This document shows positions 50,757 through 60,328 of a DNA stretch of 64,000 nucleotides, in pieces. Source of the stretch: Streptomyces nojiriensis (GTDB lineage: Bacteria > Actinomycetota > Actinomycetes > Streptomycetales > Streptomycetaceae); NCBI RefSeq assembly GCF_017639205.1, contig NZ_CP071139.1:1-64000 (forward strand). Direction: 5' to 3'. Below the pieces are notes generated by a model. It searched no databases and was not told the origin of the DNA. It worked only from the letters and a program-made list of their open reading frames with translations. Every line of letters begins with the position of its first letter. The stretch's first letter is position 1. Both the position numbers and the translations under genes were made by a program.

Positions 50757-50990
50757 CTTGCTCTCCTTGCCGATCGGGTCGCTGCCGACCTGGCCAGAGC
50801 GCGGCATGACGCACTGTCACCGGACAACGACAGGGTGCGGCCCCAGCGGCCGATACCGGATGGTCTGCGACGGATCAGAGACATCGATGCCGTGGGCCGG
50901 CGACCAGGGGACGGACCGGTGGGGTGGACCCGTCGCGGGTGAGCATCAGGGGTGGCGCCCTCCCCTCCGGTCTCCAGTCCCGGTGCGGGT

Positions 50991-51998
50991 CTACGCCCCC
51001 AGGACCTCGTCGAAGTAGCCGGGCCCGGTGTGGGGGACGACCTGAAGGGCGCTGGTGTAGCGGCGGGTCTGGGTCTGCCAGGCCTGGTAACCGCTCATCC
51101 AGGCCCCCATGGCCTCGACGTATACGGCCACGGCGGTGCGCTGCGGGCCGGTGAGGCCGAGCTGCAGGCACATGGCCGGGACCTGGCGGGCGAGTTCCCG
51201 GAACCTCTGGATGCGCCCGTCGATCTCCCGGCCCGCGGCCGCGAGGGCTTCATCGCGGGTGCAGGACTGCGTGTGTTCGAGGACGAGGACCAGGTTGTCC
51301 ATGTCGCCGCGGGCTTCCTCCTTCTCCAGCGAATAGACGTCGTTGCACATGAGGGTGACGTCGATGGCGGCCTGGCGCATGATGCGCAGCTGCGGGCTGT
51401 GGAAGGCGGCTGCGGGGACGGTGATGCCCGCGGCTCGCTCGCCCAGGGACAGGGGCAGGTCGGTTCCGGCTATGCCCCGTCTGACCTGGCGGTAGGTTTC
51501 CATGTCGGCGGGAGTCCCCCGGAGTCGGCCGATCGCCTCGTGGGCCTGGGTGGCGAAGTAGTACTCCCATTCGTGCGCGGTACGGGCCACCCAGGCCGGG
51601 TGCGCGCCGTCACGGCTACGCGCCCAGAGGTCGGCGAACGCCACCGAGCACGCGTCCGCTCCCGGGGCGGGGGCGGCGCCGTGCACGAGGTCGATCAGCT
51701 GCTGGCACGCGGCTGCGGCGCGGGCGGGGTCCTGGCCGAGGGGGCCGTCGAACTGGTCGTCGAAGACGAAGAAGAACGCCATCGCGTCCGCGCACAGGTC
51801 GAGGGCCGGGCCCTGTGCAGAGGGGAATCCGCAGGCGGCCAGCAGCGGCATGTCCCACGAGGTGTACCACTGAAGCGATCTGCCCTCCCCGGCGAGGCCT
51901 GTGCGCTGCACCCACGCCAGGTTGCGCCGGCGTGCGCCCTCCAGATCCGGGCTGACCGATTTCGGGAAGGGGAGATGGAACTCGATGTCCTGCGGCAT
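50991..51998 (-). CDS. Class I terpene (sesquiterpene-type) synthase
   Basis: 335 residues from the ATG at 51998: [20 protein letters not shown]. The metal motifs are clear: [15 protein letters not shown] (DDxxD-type) at about residue 85 and [15 protein letters not shown] (NSE triad N, S, E) near 225, followed by a C-terminal RRYTS. Length and motifs fit bacterial sesquiterpene cyclases, which convert farnesyl diphosphate to a hydrocarbon. The frame extends 98 codons upstream without terpene-synthase character. No tailoring gene is adjacent; the P450 is 5 kb away. Confidence 0.9.
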   Translation of the reverse strand: MPQDIEFHLPFPKSVSPDLEGARRRNLAWVQRTGLAGEGRSLQWYTSWDMPLLAACGFPSAQGPALDLCADAMAFFFVFDDQFDGPLGQDPARAAAACQQLIDLVHGAAPAPGADACSVAFADLWARSRDGAHPAWVARTAHEWEYYFATQAHEAIGRLRGTPADMETYRQVRRGIAGTDLPLSLGERAAGITVPAAAFHSPQLRIMRQAAIDVTLMCNDVYSLEKEEARGDMDNLVLVLEHTQSCTRDEALAAAGREIDGRIQRFRELARQVPAMCLQLGLTGPQRTAVAVYVEAMGAWMSGYQAWQTQTRRYTSALQVVPHTGPGYFDEVLGA

Positions 51999-52420
51999 GT
52001 GTCCTCCACGAAACAGGCTGGTCGCAGCGGGGGAAGTCACCGCCGGCTTTCCGATGTCGAGTGCACGGTCTCCCGGTTCCGCAGCGTCACGAAGCGGCCT
52101 GCCGGCCAGATAGTGGCCGGTTTCCACCGGCAGTGACCGTGCAGCTGCAGTTGGCGGGCTTGTACGTGTCGCCGAGCGGCGCCCGCGCGGACCTTCTCGC
52201 ACGCCCGTACCACCTGTACCGGGCCTGAGTTGTGAAGACGCACCGCCCGCGCAACTGGAGAGTCGCTGGTCATGGTGGGGCGTGCGGGTCAAGACGGCAT
52301 TTTCCAGTCTGTTTGTGGCTGATTGGACGCTTTGGCGTATTGGGCGGCTCCTGCACCCCTAGCGTCCTAACTGTCCGTGACTGAATGGTTACGGAGAATC
52401 GCCGACGTGAGGAGTTCCGG

Positions 52421-54400
52421 GTGTCCGACAACGTGGATCCGAGGGAGAACGACCGGCTGGAGCGGCTGCGGGCGCTGCTGTCCGGGACGCATGAGCAGGA
52501 ACATGCGGGACTGGCGCTGGGGCGCGGGGCCTACGGCAACACGCTGATGGGGGCGATGCTGCACGGCGCCGACCGGATGCGGCAGGGGCATGAGCCCACC
52601 GGTCTGGAGAAACTGCTGCTGGACGCGGTGCAGTCGGTGCTCTCCGAGAAGGAGATCAAGGCGTGGGGCGGGGTGTACCGGGAGGTGGCCGACGCCGGCC
52701 AGCCGACGGTGCTGCCGCGGATGTTCGCGCGGCGGTCGGCGGACGAGGGCTACTCGATCGAGGACCTGAAGAGGGACCTCCCCGACCTCGTCGCTGACGC
52801 GATGTCGATGGCGAACACGCAGATCGTCGACCCGCGAACGCCGGACCGGGAGGTGAACGACCCGGCATTCCTCGCGGCGATGAGGGAGGCGAAGTTCGGC
52901 ATCACCGCGTTCGCCGCCGTGGACGACCGCATGATCCCCGACGCCGCAGGCCTGGAAGGCACCGAGCAGGCACCGCAGGACGGCGGCCAGGACCGGGACA
53001 GCCGCTCAGGGCCGTTCTATGTGCGCGTGCTGGCGGACAGCTTCTACGTCCACCGGGCAGTAGGCGACGCGGGGGCCAGCCGGGACGAGATCTTCTGGAC
53101 CGCCGCCGGCGGCGGCGGCAGCGGAACGCACAGCTTCCGCTCGGAGGAGTTCGGCGCCGTCACCAAGGGCGACACCCGCACCTTCTCCGCCGGCAACAAC
53201 ATCCTGTTCCAGGGGTGGACCTCCGGTGACTATCTGGGGGTGAACATCGTCTGCTGGGAGAAGGACGACGAAATCACCCCGTGGACGGAGGCGCTGAACA
53301 AGGCGCTGAACGACGCGATGAACACCCTCAACCGGACCCTGGCCTTCGATGACTTCGTCACCGGTGTGCTGCCGCTTTGGGTGGCGATCGCCGTCCAGGT
53401 CGCCAACATGTTCATCTCCGTGATGGTCTACCTCCTCAACATGAGCGACATCTCGTGCCAGCGCACCATCGGTATGGGCCGCTACGAGCTGGCCATGCTC
53501 TCCCAGGGCGGCACGGCCACCTGGAAGTTCGACGGCGACGGCCACCACGACCTGCGCGTGAAGTGGTCCGGCCCCAAGATCCCCTTCGCCGAGGGCTTCC
53601 TGCGCGCCTCCATCCGCACCGGCACCGCCTGGCAACCACCGGCCAAACTGCCCTTCAGGACCATCACCACCCCCGCCCTCGCCGTGCACGGCGACCGGCT
53701 CCACGCCCTGTTCCTGCGCCCCAGCGACCAGGTGGTGATGTGGACCAGCATGGACAGCAGCGGAACCTGGAGCCCCGCCGAACCGCTCGGCGGCGACCAG
53801 AGCTGGTACGCCCCCGCCCTGACCTCCGCGGGCGGCGTGCTGTACTACGCCGTCGTCGGCAAGAACGGCAGTCTGTGGACCCGCACCTACACACCCGCCA
53901 CCGGATGGACCCCGGCGAAGGTCGGCGGCGGCGGATGGCAGTACGCGCCCGCCCTGGCCACCTACAAGGACCAGCCCTGGCTGGTCATCTACGGCCTCGA
54001 CCAGAACCTCCACCACGCCAAGAACGGCGCCTGGACCTCCTGGCAGGTCGACAACATCGGCTGGAAAGTGTCCACCCACGTCGCCCTGGCCACACACCGC
54101 GACCGCATCTGGCGAGTCGCCACCGGCAAGGACAACCAACTCCACACCAGCTTCAACGGCGGCGGCACCTGGGCCAACCAGGGCCACGTCCCCGGCTGGC
54201 GCCCCAGCCACGCCCCCGCCCTCGCCGCCAACGCGGGAACCATGACCGTCCTCATGCGCGGCACCGACGGTCGCCTGTGGGCCGCCGACCACAACGGCTC
54301 CTGGCAGACAGCCCACACCGTCACCGCCGCCGCCCCCACAGGAGCACCCGCCGCGGCCTACTACAACAACAAGCTCTACGCGATGTACCTGACCACCTGA
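52421..54400 (+). CDS. Large beta-propeller protein with a hydrophobic central helix
   Basis: 659 residues from a GTG at 52421. No signal peptide. Residues 1-200 are helical; 200-290 are beta-rich (GPFYVRVLADSFYVHRAV); 290-345 hold an amphipathic stretch and a strong membrane-like helix (LWVAIAVQVANMFISVMVYL). From about 415 there are five or so repeats of the sialidase/tachylectin-like propeller (PALAVHGDRLHALFLRPSDQ, PALTSAGGVLYYAVVGKNGS, PALATYKDQPWLVIYGLDQN). The combination suggests a binding propeller joined to a possible membrane-inserting part. Role unknown; a toxin or effector is speculative. Confidence 0.65.
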   Translation: MSDNVDPRENDRLERLRALLSGTHEQEHAGLALGRGAYGNTLMGAMLHGADRMRQGHEPTGLEKLLLDAVQSVLSEKEIKAWGGVYREVADAGQPTVLPRMFARRSADEGYSIEDLKRDLPDLVADAMSMANTQIVDPRTPDREVNDPAFLAAMREAKFGITAFAAVDDRMIPDAAGLEGTEQAPQDGGQDRDSRSGPFYVRVLADSFYVHRAVGDAGASRDEIFWTAAGGGGSGTHSFRSEEFGAVTKGDTRTFSAGNNILFQGWTSGDYLGVNIVCWEKDDEITPWTEALNKALNDAMNTLNRTLAFDDFVTGVLPLWVAIAVQVANMFISVMVYLLNMSDISCQRTIGMGRYELAMLSQGGTATWKFDGDGHHDLRVKWSGPKIPFAEGFLRASIRTGTAWQPPAKLPFRTITTPALAVHGDRLHALFLRPSDQVVMWTSMDSSGTWSPAEPLGGDQSWYAPALTSAGGVLYYAVVGKNGSLWTRTYTPATGWTPAKVGGGGWQYAPALATYKDQPWLVIYGLDQNLHHAKNGAWTSWQVDNIGWKVSTHVALATHRDRIWRVATGKDNQLHTSFNGGGTWANQGHVPGWRPSHAPALAANAGTMTVLMRGTDGRLWAADHNGSWQTAHTVTAAAPTGAPAAAYYNNKLYAMYLTT

Positions 54401-54438
54401 GCACCGCAGTCAGAGACCGATCCCCACGGCCCGACGAA

Positions 54439-54467
54439 GGGTCGCCACCCCGCCAGGGTGGCGACCC
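54439..54467. terminator. 12-bp hairpin terminator
   Basis: GGGTCGCCACCC at 54439-54450 pairs perfectly with 54456-54467, 39 bp after the propeller gene. Confidence 0.85.
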
Positions 54468-54482
54468 TCGGCCCACAAAGCC

Positions 54483-54600
54483 CTACCGGGCAGGAGTGAA
54501 CACCACGTCCGTGCCGCCGCCGCAGCCAGCGATGTCCCAGAGCCGGTCCCGCTCCGGCGCAGCGCCTCCCGCGACGGCGGCTGGACCCTGGCCCGCCTTC
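54483..54600 (-). pseudogene. HNH-nuclease tail fragment, copy 3
   Basis: APERDRLWDIAGCGGGTDVV then FTPAR ends at 54483, matching the tail of the HNH gene at 35827. Just upstream LVAVTARSNRLKAGQGPA also matches that family, with a deletion between. Confidence 0.75.
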
Positions 54601-54679
54601 AGCCGGTTCGAACGCGCCGTCACCGCGACCAGTCCGGCGAAACCGCAAGCCAACAGGGCCGATGTTGTGACGAGCGGTG

Positions 54680-54920
54680 TCACCGGTCCTGCGCAGCCAG
54701 GAGCATGACCAGAGCCTTGGAGTAGGTCGTCCCGAGCCCGGTCGCCACCGCTTCGCGAGCCAGGCCGTCGTCGCACAGCACGCCAGCGGCCTCCCGGCCC
54801 ACACGAGCAGCGATCCGCTTCAGCATCCCGGCGGCACGCAGCGCGGCCAGCGGCGCGCCCTCCGCCGTGACGATCAGCCGCTCGGCCATCTCCACCAGGA
54901 GCGCGGCCAAGGGCTCGGGC
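54680..54920 (-). pseudogene. WDWW-family protein, copy 3 (C-terminal fragment)
   Basis: EPLAALLVEMAERLIVTAEG, KRIAARVGREAAGVLCDDGL and TTYSKALVMLLAAQDR match the C-terminal 80 residues of WDWW copy 2. Upstream the frame enters the dispersed repeat, so the first half is gone. Confidence 0.75.
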
Positions 54921-54941
54921 TGGGATCGGCCCGGTCGAACT

Positions 54942-55112
54942 CCGGACGCACGTCGCCCGCGCCGACCGAAGGGGTCGGTCGCCCGGGTGACCGACCCCTT
55001 CGACGTGTCCAGCCCCACCGTGCGCATACCCACCGAGGGAGGGGCGCCCCGGGGTCCGCCGTCACCGGGCGCGAAACGGTCAGGGCGCTTCGAGGGGTTC
55101 AATGTTGCCCAG
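54942..55112. repeat. Dispersed repeat, copy B, with strong hairpin
   Basis: Matches 25325-25510. Inside, CGAAGGGGTCGGTC at 54967-54980 pairs perfectly with 54989-55002, an intact terminator-like stem that is weaker in copy A. Confidence 0.8.
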
Positions 55113-55306
55113 GGCGGTCGGTAGTTCGCGGCCTCGGGCCGGATGTAGGCCCGGCGGGTCCAGCGCGGTCCGGTGCGGGTGGCGACTTCCTCGCGGACGA
55201 CGGCCATCAGTTGGCCCTTGGTGCCGGAGGCGATGTCGCGGACCCGGTGGCCGAGCAGCGGGTGTGCCTCGTGTCCGAGGCCGAGGTCGCGACCGGTGTT
55301 CTTCAC
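55080..55306 (-). pseudogene. Small protein gene with one-base frameshift
   Basis: GTG at 55306 overlaps the previous stop. GTKGQLMAVVREEVATRTGP, RWTRRAYIRPE, then one G is missing near 55133; the next frame gives GRELPTALGNIEPLEAP and the stop at 55080. With the base restored it is a normal small gene of about 75 residues, coupled to the gene at 55303. Confidence 0.6.
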
Positions 55307-55467
55307 GCCTCGCCCCCGTCGGTGTTCTCCCGCTCCTTGTCCTGACAGCCGAGGAACCGGGCCAGGCCCCGGTACGCGCGAGCCGGCAGGTCGGCAAAAG
55401 GGGCGCCGTAGCCGGGCCGGGCGGGGATCCGGCGGGTGTGCTCCGGGCCGTTGGTGGGTGTGCTCAT
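55303..55467 (-). CDS. Small hypothetical protein, coupled to the next gene
   Basis: 54 residues from the ATG at 55467 with GGAGG upstream: MSTPTNGPEHTRRIPARPGY, then DLPARAYRGLARFLGCQDKE. The stop overlaps the GTG of the next gene (GTGA). Function unknown; typical of small pairs near regulators in Streptomyces mobile DNA. Confidence 0.55.
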   Translation of the reverse strand: MSTPTNGPEHTRRIPARPGYGAPFADLPARAYRGLARFLGCQDKERENTDGGEA

Positions 55468-55867
55468 CAGGGGCCTCCGTGCTGCCAGTGGAATCCCAAC
55501 ACCCCTGACGCTAGGGATCCGGGCAGAAGCCCCTCAACGTTCTCGCGGGAAATTGCGGACCTTCACCCGTGCGCTGCGGCGGCCCGCCTGATCAGGGTGG
55601 CGCGGGCGCGCGCCAGGCAGCGATGGCCGGATCGTGGGGCGGGGGGGCTCGGCAGCGGCCCGGGCCAGGGCAGCCACGCCTGGTCGTCGAGGGCGACGCC
55701 GCGCTCGCCTTGATGGCGTCGGGTCAGCGTGGTGGCCGCCCCCTGCAGTTCGCCGGGCAGCCGCGTTTCCCGCCGGATATGCAGTGCCCGGTACGGCCCG
55801 GTCGAGGCCGGTGCGCTCGTCGGCGATGCCGCGTTCAGGGAGGAGCGATCCGGGGCGGCCCCTTCTC
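55468..55867. other. Gap with a possible minus-strand remnant
   Basis: The minus frame ending at 55563 reads PYRALHIRRETRLPGELQGA and HQGERGVALDDQAWLPWPGP, somewhat protein-like, but with no clear start or family. Otherwise nothing. Confidence 0.3.
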
Positions 55868-56434
55868 CTAGGGGGCGGCGGGATCGGCTCCTGGCCTGCC
55901 GAGTTTCCGGAGGAAGCGTGTCCAGCGTGATGCACCCGGGCCGTCTTCGGGTGGGGCCGGCAGCATGAACTGAACGACCGGGTGCGGGCACCAGGTGAGG
56001 TCGCGGACGCAGTCGCCCGGGATGCCCAAAACCTCGACGAGCGCCGCGAGGGAGGCCTCGTCGTCGGTGTGCCGGCGGTCGAGCCACACGGTGACGCCCG
56101 TGTCCTCCACCTCGGTGAACTGGCTCAGCACGAAGAAGCGCCCGCCCAGTCGGAACGTGGCGACGTCCACAGCGCCCAGGTCCTCCCAGCTCTGCTCCAC
56201 CTGCAGCACCAGCCTGTCCGCGTACGCCTTCATAGGCGGTGGGAGCACACCGATCGGCCGGTGGGAGAGGGCGATCGAATCCCACATCCCGTACTGCACC
56301 GCGGGATTCGGATTGCCCTGGTATCCGGGCGCGGGCTCCCAGTCAGGTTCCGGAGCGGGCACCGCGACCGGCTCCCATCTCTTCGGCTGCCGGTGTCCGG
56401 CCGACCCGTCCCCTGCGGATACGCGCCCGCTCAT
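55868..56434 (-). CDS. Hypothetical protein
   Basis: 188 residues from the Met at 56434: MSGRVSAGDGSAGHRQPKRW, then SIALSHRPIGVLPPPMKAYA, RLVLQVEQSWEDLGAVDVAT and TVWLDRRHTDDEASLAALVE, ending in a basic tail. Soluble alpha/beta protein without recognised family. Complete. Confidence 0.6.
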   Translation of the reverse strand: MSGRVSAGDGSAGHRQPKRWEPVAVPAPEPDWEPAPGYQGNPNPAVQYGMWDSIALSHRPIGVLPPPMKAYADRLVLQVEQSWEDLGAVDVATFRLGGRFFVLSQFTEVEDTGVTVWLDRRHTDDEASLAALVEVLGIPGDCVRDLTWCPHPVVQFMLPAPPEDGPGASRWTRFLRKLGRPGADPAAP

Positions 56435-56582
56435 CGCTGCCCTCCCCTTGACACACCCTCGGACGGACATCATCCCAGGTGGCCATCACCGCGCCCCCGA
56501 CGTCCGGCAGCCCGGCGTCGGAGGCCGTGAAGCGCCCCGGCCGAAGGTGCGGCGCTACGAGCCCGGCGGTCCGGGAAGTTGC

Positions 56583-56777
56583 TCAGCTTTCCGCGACGGT
56601 GATCGCCGAGACCGGGCAGGCCCGGGCGGCCTCCCGTGCGAGCGGGCTGCCGTGGCCGTCCTCGCGGCCCGGGAGCACCTCGCTGAGCCCGTCGTCGTCC
56701 TGGGTGAACACCTGGGGCGCGGTCAGCGCGCACTGGCCGGCGCCGATGCAGACGTCCTGGTCGACCGAGATCCGCAT
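56583..56777 (-). CDS. Single-cluster ferredoxin
   Basis: 64 residues: MRISVDQDVCIGAGQCALTA, then EAARACPVSAITVAES. Three cluster Cys (C, C and CP) in the arrangement of [3Fe-4S] ferredoxins that serve actinomycete P450s. It begins 6 bp after the P450 stop, so the two are one transcript and it is the electron donor. Confidence 0.95.
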   Translation of the reverse strand: MRISVDQDVCIGAGQCALTAPQVFTQDDDGLSEVLPGREDGHGSPLAREAARACPVSAITVAES

Positions 56778-56782
56778 GCCGC

Positions 56783-57994
56783 TCACCAGGCCACGGGGAG
56801 TTCGAGCATGCCCTGGATGGTGTCCCCCGGCTTGAAGGGGATCTCGTCCGGGTCGGCCGCCAAGCGCAGGCCCGGCAGCCGCCGGAAGAGGGTGCCCAGG
56901 GCGATCTCCATCTCGGCGCGGGCCAGGTTCTGGCCCAGGCACTGGTGGATGCCGAAGCCGAAGGCCAGGTGGTGGCGGGTGGGCCGGTTCCAGTCGAGCG
57001 AGTCCGGCTCCTCGAAGACCGTCTCGTCGCGGTTGATGACGGAGGTGGAGAAGACCACCCCCTCGTCCGGCCGGATCGTCACGCCGCCGACCTCGATCTC
57101 CTCGGTGGCCACCCGCAGCATGCCGTCGGCGATCGAGAGGAACCGCATCAGCTCCTCCACCGCCTCCGACATCAGCGACGGATCGTCGCGCAGTTCGGAG
57201 AGCTGCTCGGGGTGGCGCAGCAGTGTGTAGGTGCCGAGGGAGATCATGTTCGCGGTGGTCTCGTGGCCCGCGATCAGCAGGATCACGGCCAGGTCGACCA
57301 GTTCCTCCACGGTGGTCTCGCCGGTGGCCAGCCGGGTTGCGATCAGTTCGTCCAGCAGCCCGTCGCCCGGATCGGTGCGCTTCCGCCGGATCAGGGTCTC
57401 CAGGTAGGTGTCCAGCCGGCGGCGAGCGTCCTCGACATCGGCGGGCTCGGGGCCGCGCAGCAGCCGCCGCGACTGCCCCTCGAAGAACTCGTGGTCCGCG
57501 TACGGGACCCCGAGCAGCGAGCAGATCACCATGGACGGGACGGGCAGGGCGAAGGAACTGACGAGTTCGCTCCGCGTGCCGCGCGTCACCATCGCGTCGA
57601 TCAGCCGGTCCACGGTCTCCTGGATCTGTGGCCGCATGGCCACCGTCCGCTTGACCGAGAAGCTCGGGATCAGCATCCGGCGCTGCCGGTTGTGCTCGGG
57701 GTCGTCCACCCCGAGCAGGGCGGCGCGCCGGCTCTGGATGCCCTTGAAGCGGCGGGTGGGGGCGGGGAAGGCCTCCTTGGTGCGGTCGCTGGACAGCCGC
57801 GCGTCGGCGAGCAGGGCGCGCGCCTCGGCGTGGCCGGTGACCACCCATACGGAGCGGCCGTCGAAGAGGCTGACCCGCGAGAGGGGCCGGCTCTCCCGCA
57901 GCGGCTCGTACGCGGTGGGTGGGTGGTAGGGGCAGGTGCGGTCCTGGGGGAAGGTGACGGCATCCGGCAGGGCATGGGACAGGGCCTCGGTCAT
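56783..57994 (-). CDS. Cytochrome P450, CYP105-like
   Basis: 403 residues from the Met at 57994: MTEALSHALPDAVTFPQDRT. The I-helix LAVILLIAGHETTANMISLG, the K-helix EAVEELMRFLSI region (Glu-x-x-Arg), and the haem loop HLAFGFGIHQCLGQNLARAE (Cys ligand) are all intact. Sequence and ferredoxin partner fit the CYP105 group, soluble monooxygenases acting on xenobiotics or secondary metabolites. No pathway genes adjoin it. Confidence 0.95.
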   Translation of the reverse strand: MTEALSHALPDAVTFPQDRTCPYHPPTAYEPLRESRPLSRVSLFDGRSVWVVTGHAEARALLADARLSSDRTKEAFPAPTRRFKGIQSRRAALLGVDDPEHNRQRRMLIPSFSVKRTVAMRPQIQETVDRLIDAMVTRGTRSELVSSFALPVPSMVICSLLGVPYADHEFFEGQSRRLLRGPEPADVEDARRRLDTYLETLIRRKRTDPGDGLLDELIATRLATGETTVEELVDLAVILLIAGHETTANMISLGTYTLLRHPEQLSELRDDPSLMSEAVEELMRFLSIADGMLRVATEEIEVGGVTIRPDEGVVFSTSVINRDETVFEEPDSLDWNRPTRHHLAFGFGIHQCLGQNLARAEMEIALGTLFRRLPGLRLAADPDEIPFKPGDTIQGMLELPVAW

Positions 57995-58318
57995 GGAAAG
58001 CAACACCTCGCAAGCGATGGTTCCGTTCACGCCGGACTCCATTACATGCCTAAGGCACCTATCTCATCCATGCCAGTTTCGGCCAGTCCGCCCGGGTTCA
58101 CCCGGGTGCGCGTTCCCGAGCCCCCAGGGGGAACGGGCCGGTCCGTCCTGGACGTCGTACGGGGCGGGGGACGGCCGCCTTGCACCTCGGCCGCATCAAG
58201 GGTCGGCCGATGCGGACGGTGACCTCGGGGAGGGGGATGTCGGAAAGGTTCAGCTGGAGCCCGGCCAGGGTCAGGTAGGTCTGCGAGTCGGTCAAGGCGG
58301 AGGTGGTGGACGGCGCCG
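57995..58318. other. Gap upstream of the P450, with a short minus ORF
   Basis: MTDSQTYLTLAGLQLNLSDI and PLPEVTVRIGRPL start at 58295 on the minus strand and then lose character; probably a gene start truncated by the ISL3 element whose end lies at about 58319. The region near 58040 is lower in GC and may be the P450 promoter. Confidence 0.35.
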
Positions 58319-58442
58319 GGGTCTTTGGCTACGTAGGTCAGAACTTGCTCTGGTCCACTTCTTGTGGGGGCTCACGGACAGTGATGTCAGTGGTGTGTGG
58401 TGGGATGTCCGGACTCTGCCGTTGATCCGTTGGGAGGCCCTC

Positions 58443-58721
58443 GTGACGTCCTCGCACCCGTCCCTGACTCGTGCCTTGGCCGAGGCTTTGGTCGATGTCC
58501 TGTGGTTCATCGACGGTAGCGAGGACGAGCAGATGGATCAGGACGACGCGGTCAAGGTCATGGAGGGTGTTGCCCACGTGGTCAGCACGCTGCCGAGTGA
58601 TCAGCGACAGGAGCTGATCGAGCTGGTCGGGGAGATGGCGGACGCCGAGAACAACCCGGCTCGCCGCGAGTTCCTGGAAGCGTTCCCGCAGGGCTTCGGG
58701 GTGATCGACGATGTGTTCTGA
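58443..58721 (+). CDS. Acidic small protein enclosed by the ISL3 element
   Basis: 92 residues from a GTG at 58443: VTSSHPSLTRALAEALVDVL, WFIDGSEDEQMDQDDAVKVM, HVVSTLPSDQRQELIELVGE and RREFLEAFPQGFGVIDDVF. Helical, strongly acidic, intact. It converges with the transposase gene 10 bp away. Not a known transposition protein; no family recognised. It may be a passenger of the element. Confidence 0.65.
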   Translation: MTSSHPSLTRALAEALVDVLWFIDGSEDEQMDQDDAVKVMEGVAHVVSTLPSDQRQELIELVGEMADAENNPARREFLEAFPQGFGVIDDVF

Positions 58722-58730
58722 GCAGCCCTT

Positions 58731-60328
58731 TCAGGAGTAGAGCAGGACGCGCTTGCGGAGGAGTTCGAAGCCGGCGCGGCCGAACATCTGGCGTTTCAGC
58801 ACCTTGATCCGGTTGACATGGCCCTCGACGACTCCGGAGTTCCACGGTTGCGAGAGTCCGGCGCTGACGGCGTCGAGGTCGCGCTCCGGGTGCCGGGCGA
58901 ATCGCTGGGGAGGCTCGGCAGGTCGGTGGTGGTCGCTGCTTCGATCCATGCCGGCAGCTGGTGGGCCCTGCAACTGGGTGAGCATGTGGGCGAAGGAACG
59001 GACGTGTCCGGCGAGTGTGTCCAGTTCGGGGCAGTTGGCCAGTACGTCCTTGAGCTGGATCCGATCTCTCTCGGTCAATGCTTCGGGACGGGTGAGGATC
59101 CAGCGGGTGACGGCTCGGGCGGATGGCGGGCGGGGGCCGACAGGCTGGGGTTTGCCGCGTAGGTTCCGGCTGACGTAGGCGCGAACGTTGCCGTAGCCGT
59201 CCGGGTAGCCCTGTTCCTTGATCTCCTCCCATAACTTCCAGGCGTTGGTGCAGCCCTCTTGCCACCGCTCGTCGAGGTAGGGCTTGAAGGCGTCGAGCTT
59301 GGTGGGCCGGCTTTGCCACTGGCCGGTGAACAACTGCTCCGGCTCCGCAGCATGGGCAAAGCGGAGGACGGTGCTGAAGCCCATGCCGAGTTGCCGGGCG
59401 ATGGATCGCTTGCTGTGGCCGACGGCGAGGAGCGCGTGGACGGTAGCGTGCTTGGCGCGGGTCCTCTCAGCGAACCGGTGCCCAGTCGGCCACGGCGATG
59501 AGGCGGGCGGTTCCGATGTTCGCTGGAGCTCTTCGAGCAGCGCCGGTGCCGGTCGCAGACAGGCGCGGTGCCGGAAGACGCACTTCTCGGCGGCTTCGCC
59601 GAGGTTGTGCCAGAGGTGCCACCTGTCAGCGACCTGGAGAGCCTGCGGGGCGCAGCGGGTGGCTCCTTCGGCGTAGAAGCGGGCGCGGTCCCGGCAGATG
59701 ATCTCGATCCCGGGCCTCTCGGAAAGCCAGGCTGCGAGGGTGTCCGCCTCCCGGTTCGGCAAGAGGTCCACGGGGCGGCGGGTCTCAACGTCGACGAGTA
59801 CGGTTCCGTAGATCCGGCCCTTGCGTTGGGCGTATTCGTCGACCCCGACCACGCGGGGCGTGGCGGCGGGCGGATCCGGCAGCGAGGTGATCAGCCTCAG
59901 CAGGGTGTTCCGGCCGACTCGCACCCCGAAGGCGTCCGACATCCGGGCGCCGGCACGTCCCGCAAGCGCGAGCCCGACAGAGACCAGCGTCAAACGCAGC
60001 CGCTCCGTCCGCCGGCCGAACCGACGAGTGAGCCCCGGCACCTGTTCGACAAATGTCCCGCGCGGGCAGGACGCCTCGACACAGAGGAACCGGCGCACTC
60101 ATAGCGACACCACGACCCGGTTGCCAGCGGTTGGCAGGTCATGGGGAAATCGCAGGTAGGAGCCGTGTACTCGCTCTGACCAACACCCGCAACCGGGCAG
60201 GCCGCCCCAATGCCCGTGGCCCGAGCCTCCACGCGCACGAGGGCGTCGGCCACCTCGACCAACTCCACCGACACGTTCTCCACGGACCAGAACAGCAGCT
60301 CATCCAGCTGCGGCCGTACATCGCTCAC
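58731..60328 (-). pseudogene. ISL3-family transposase, broken near its N-terminus
   Basis: From a GTG at 60328: LDELLFWSVENVSVELVEVA, then ACP, a frame slip near 60190, then CGCWSERVHGSYLRFPHDLP (zinc-binding head), then an in-frame TGA near 60101 where Arg is expected before VRRFLC. Downstream of it 455 codons are open: VVGVDEYAQRKGRIYGTVLV, ICRDRARFYAEGA, VADRWHLWHNLGEAAEK and SGVVEGHVNRIKVLKRQMFG carry the ISL3 DDE core. The two lesions remove the N-terminal zinc finger from the main product. Confidence 0.8.
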
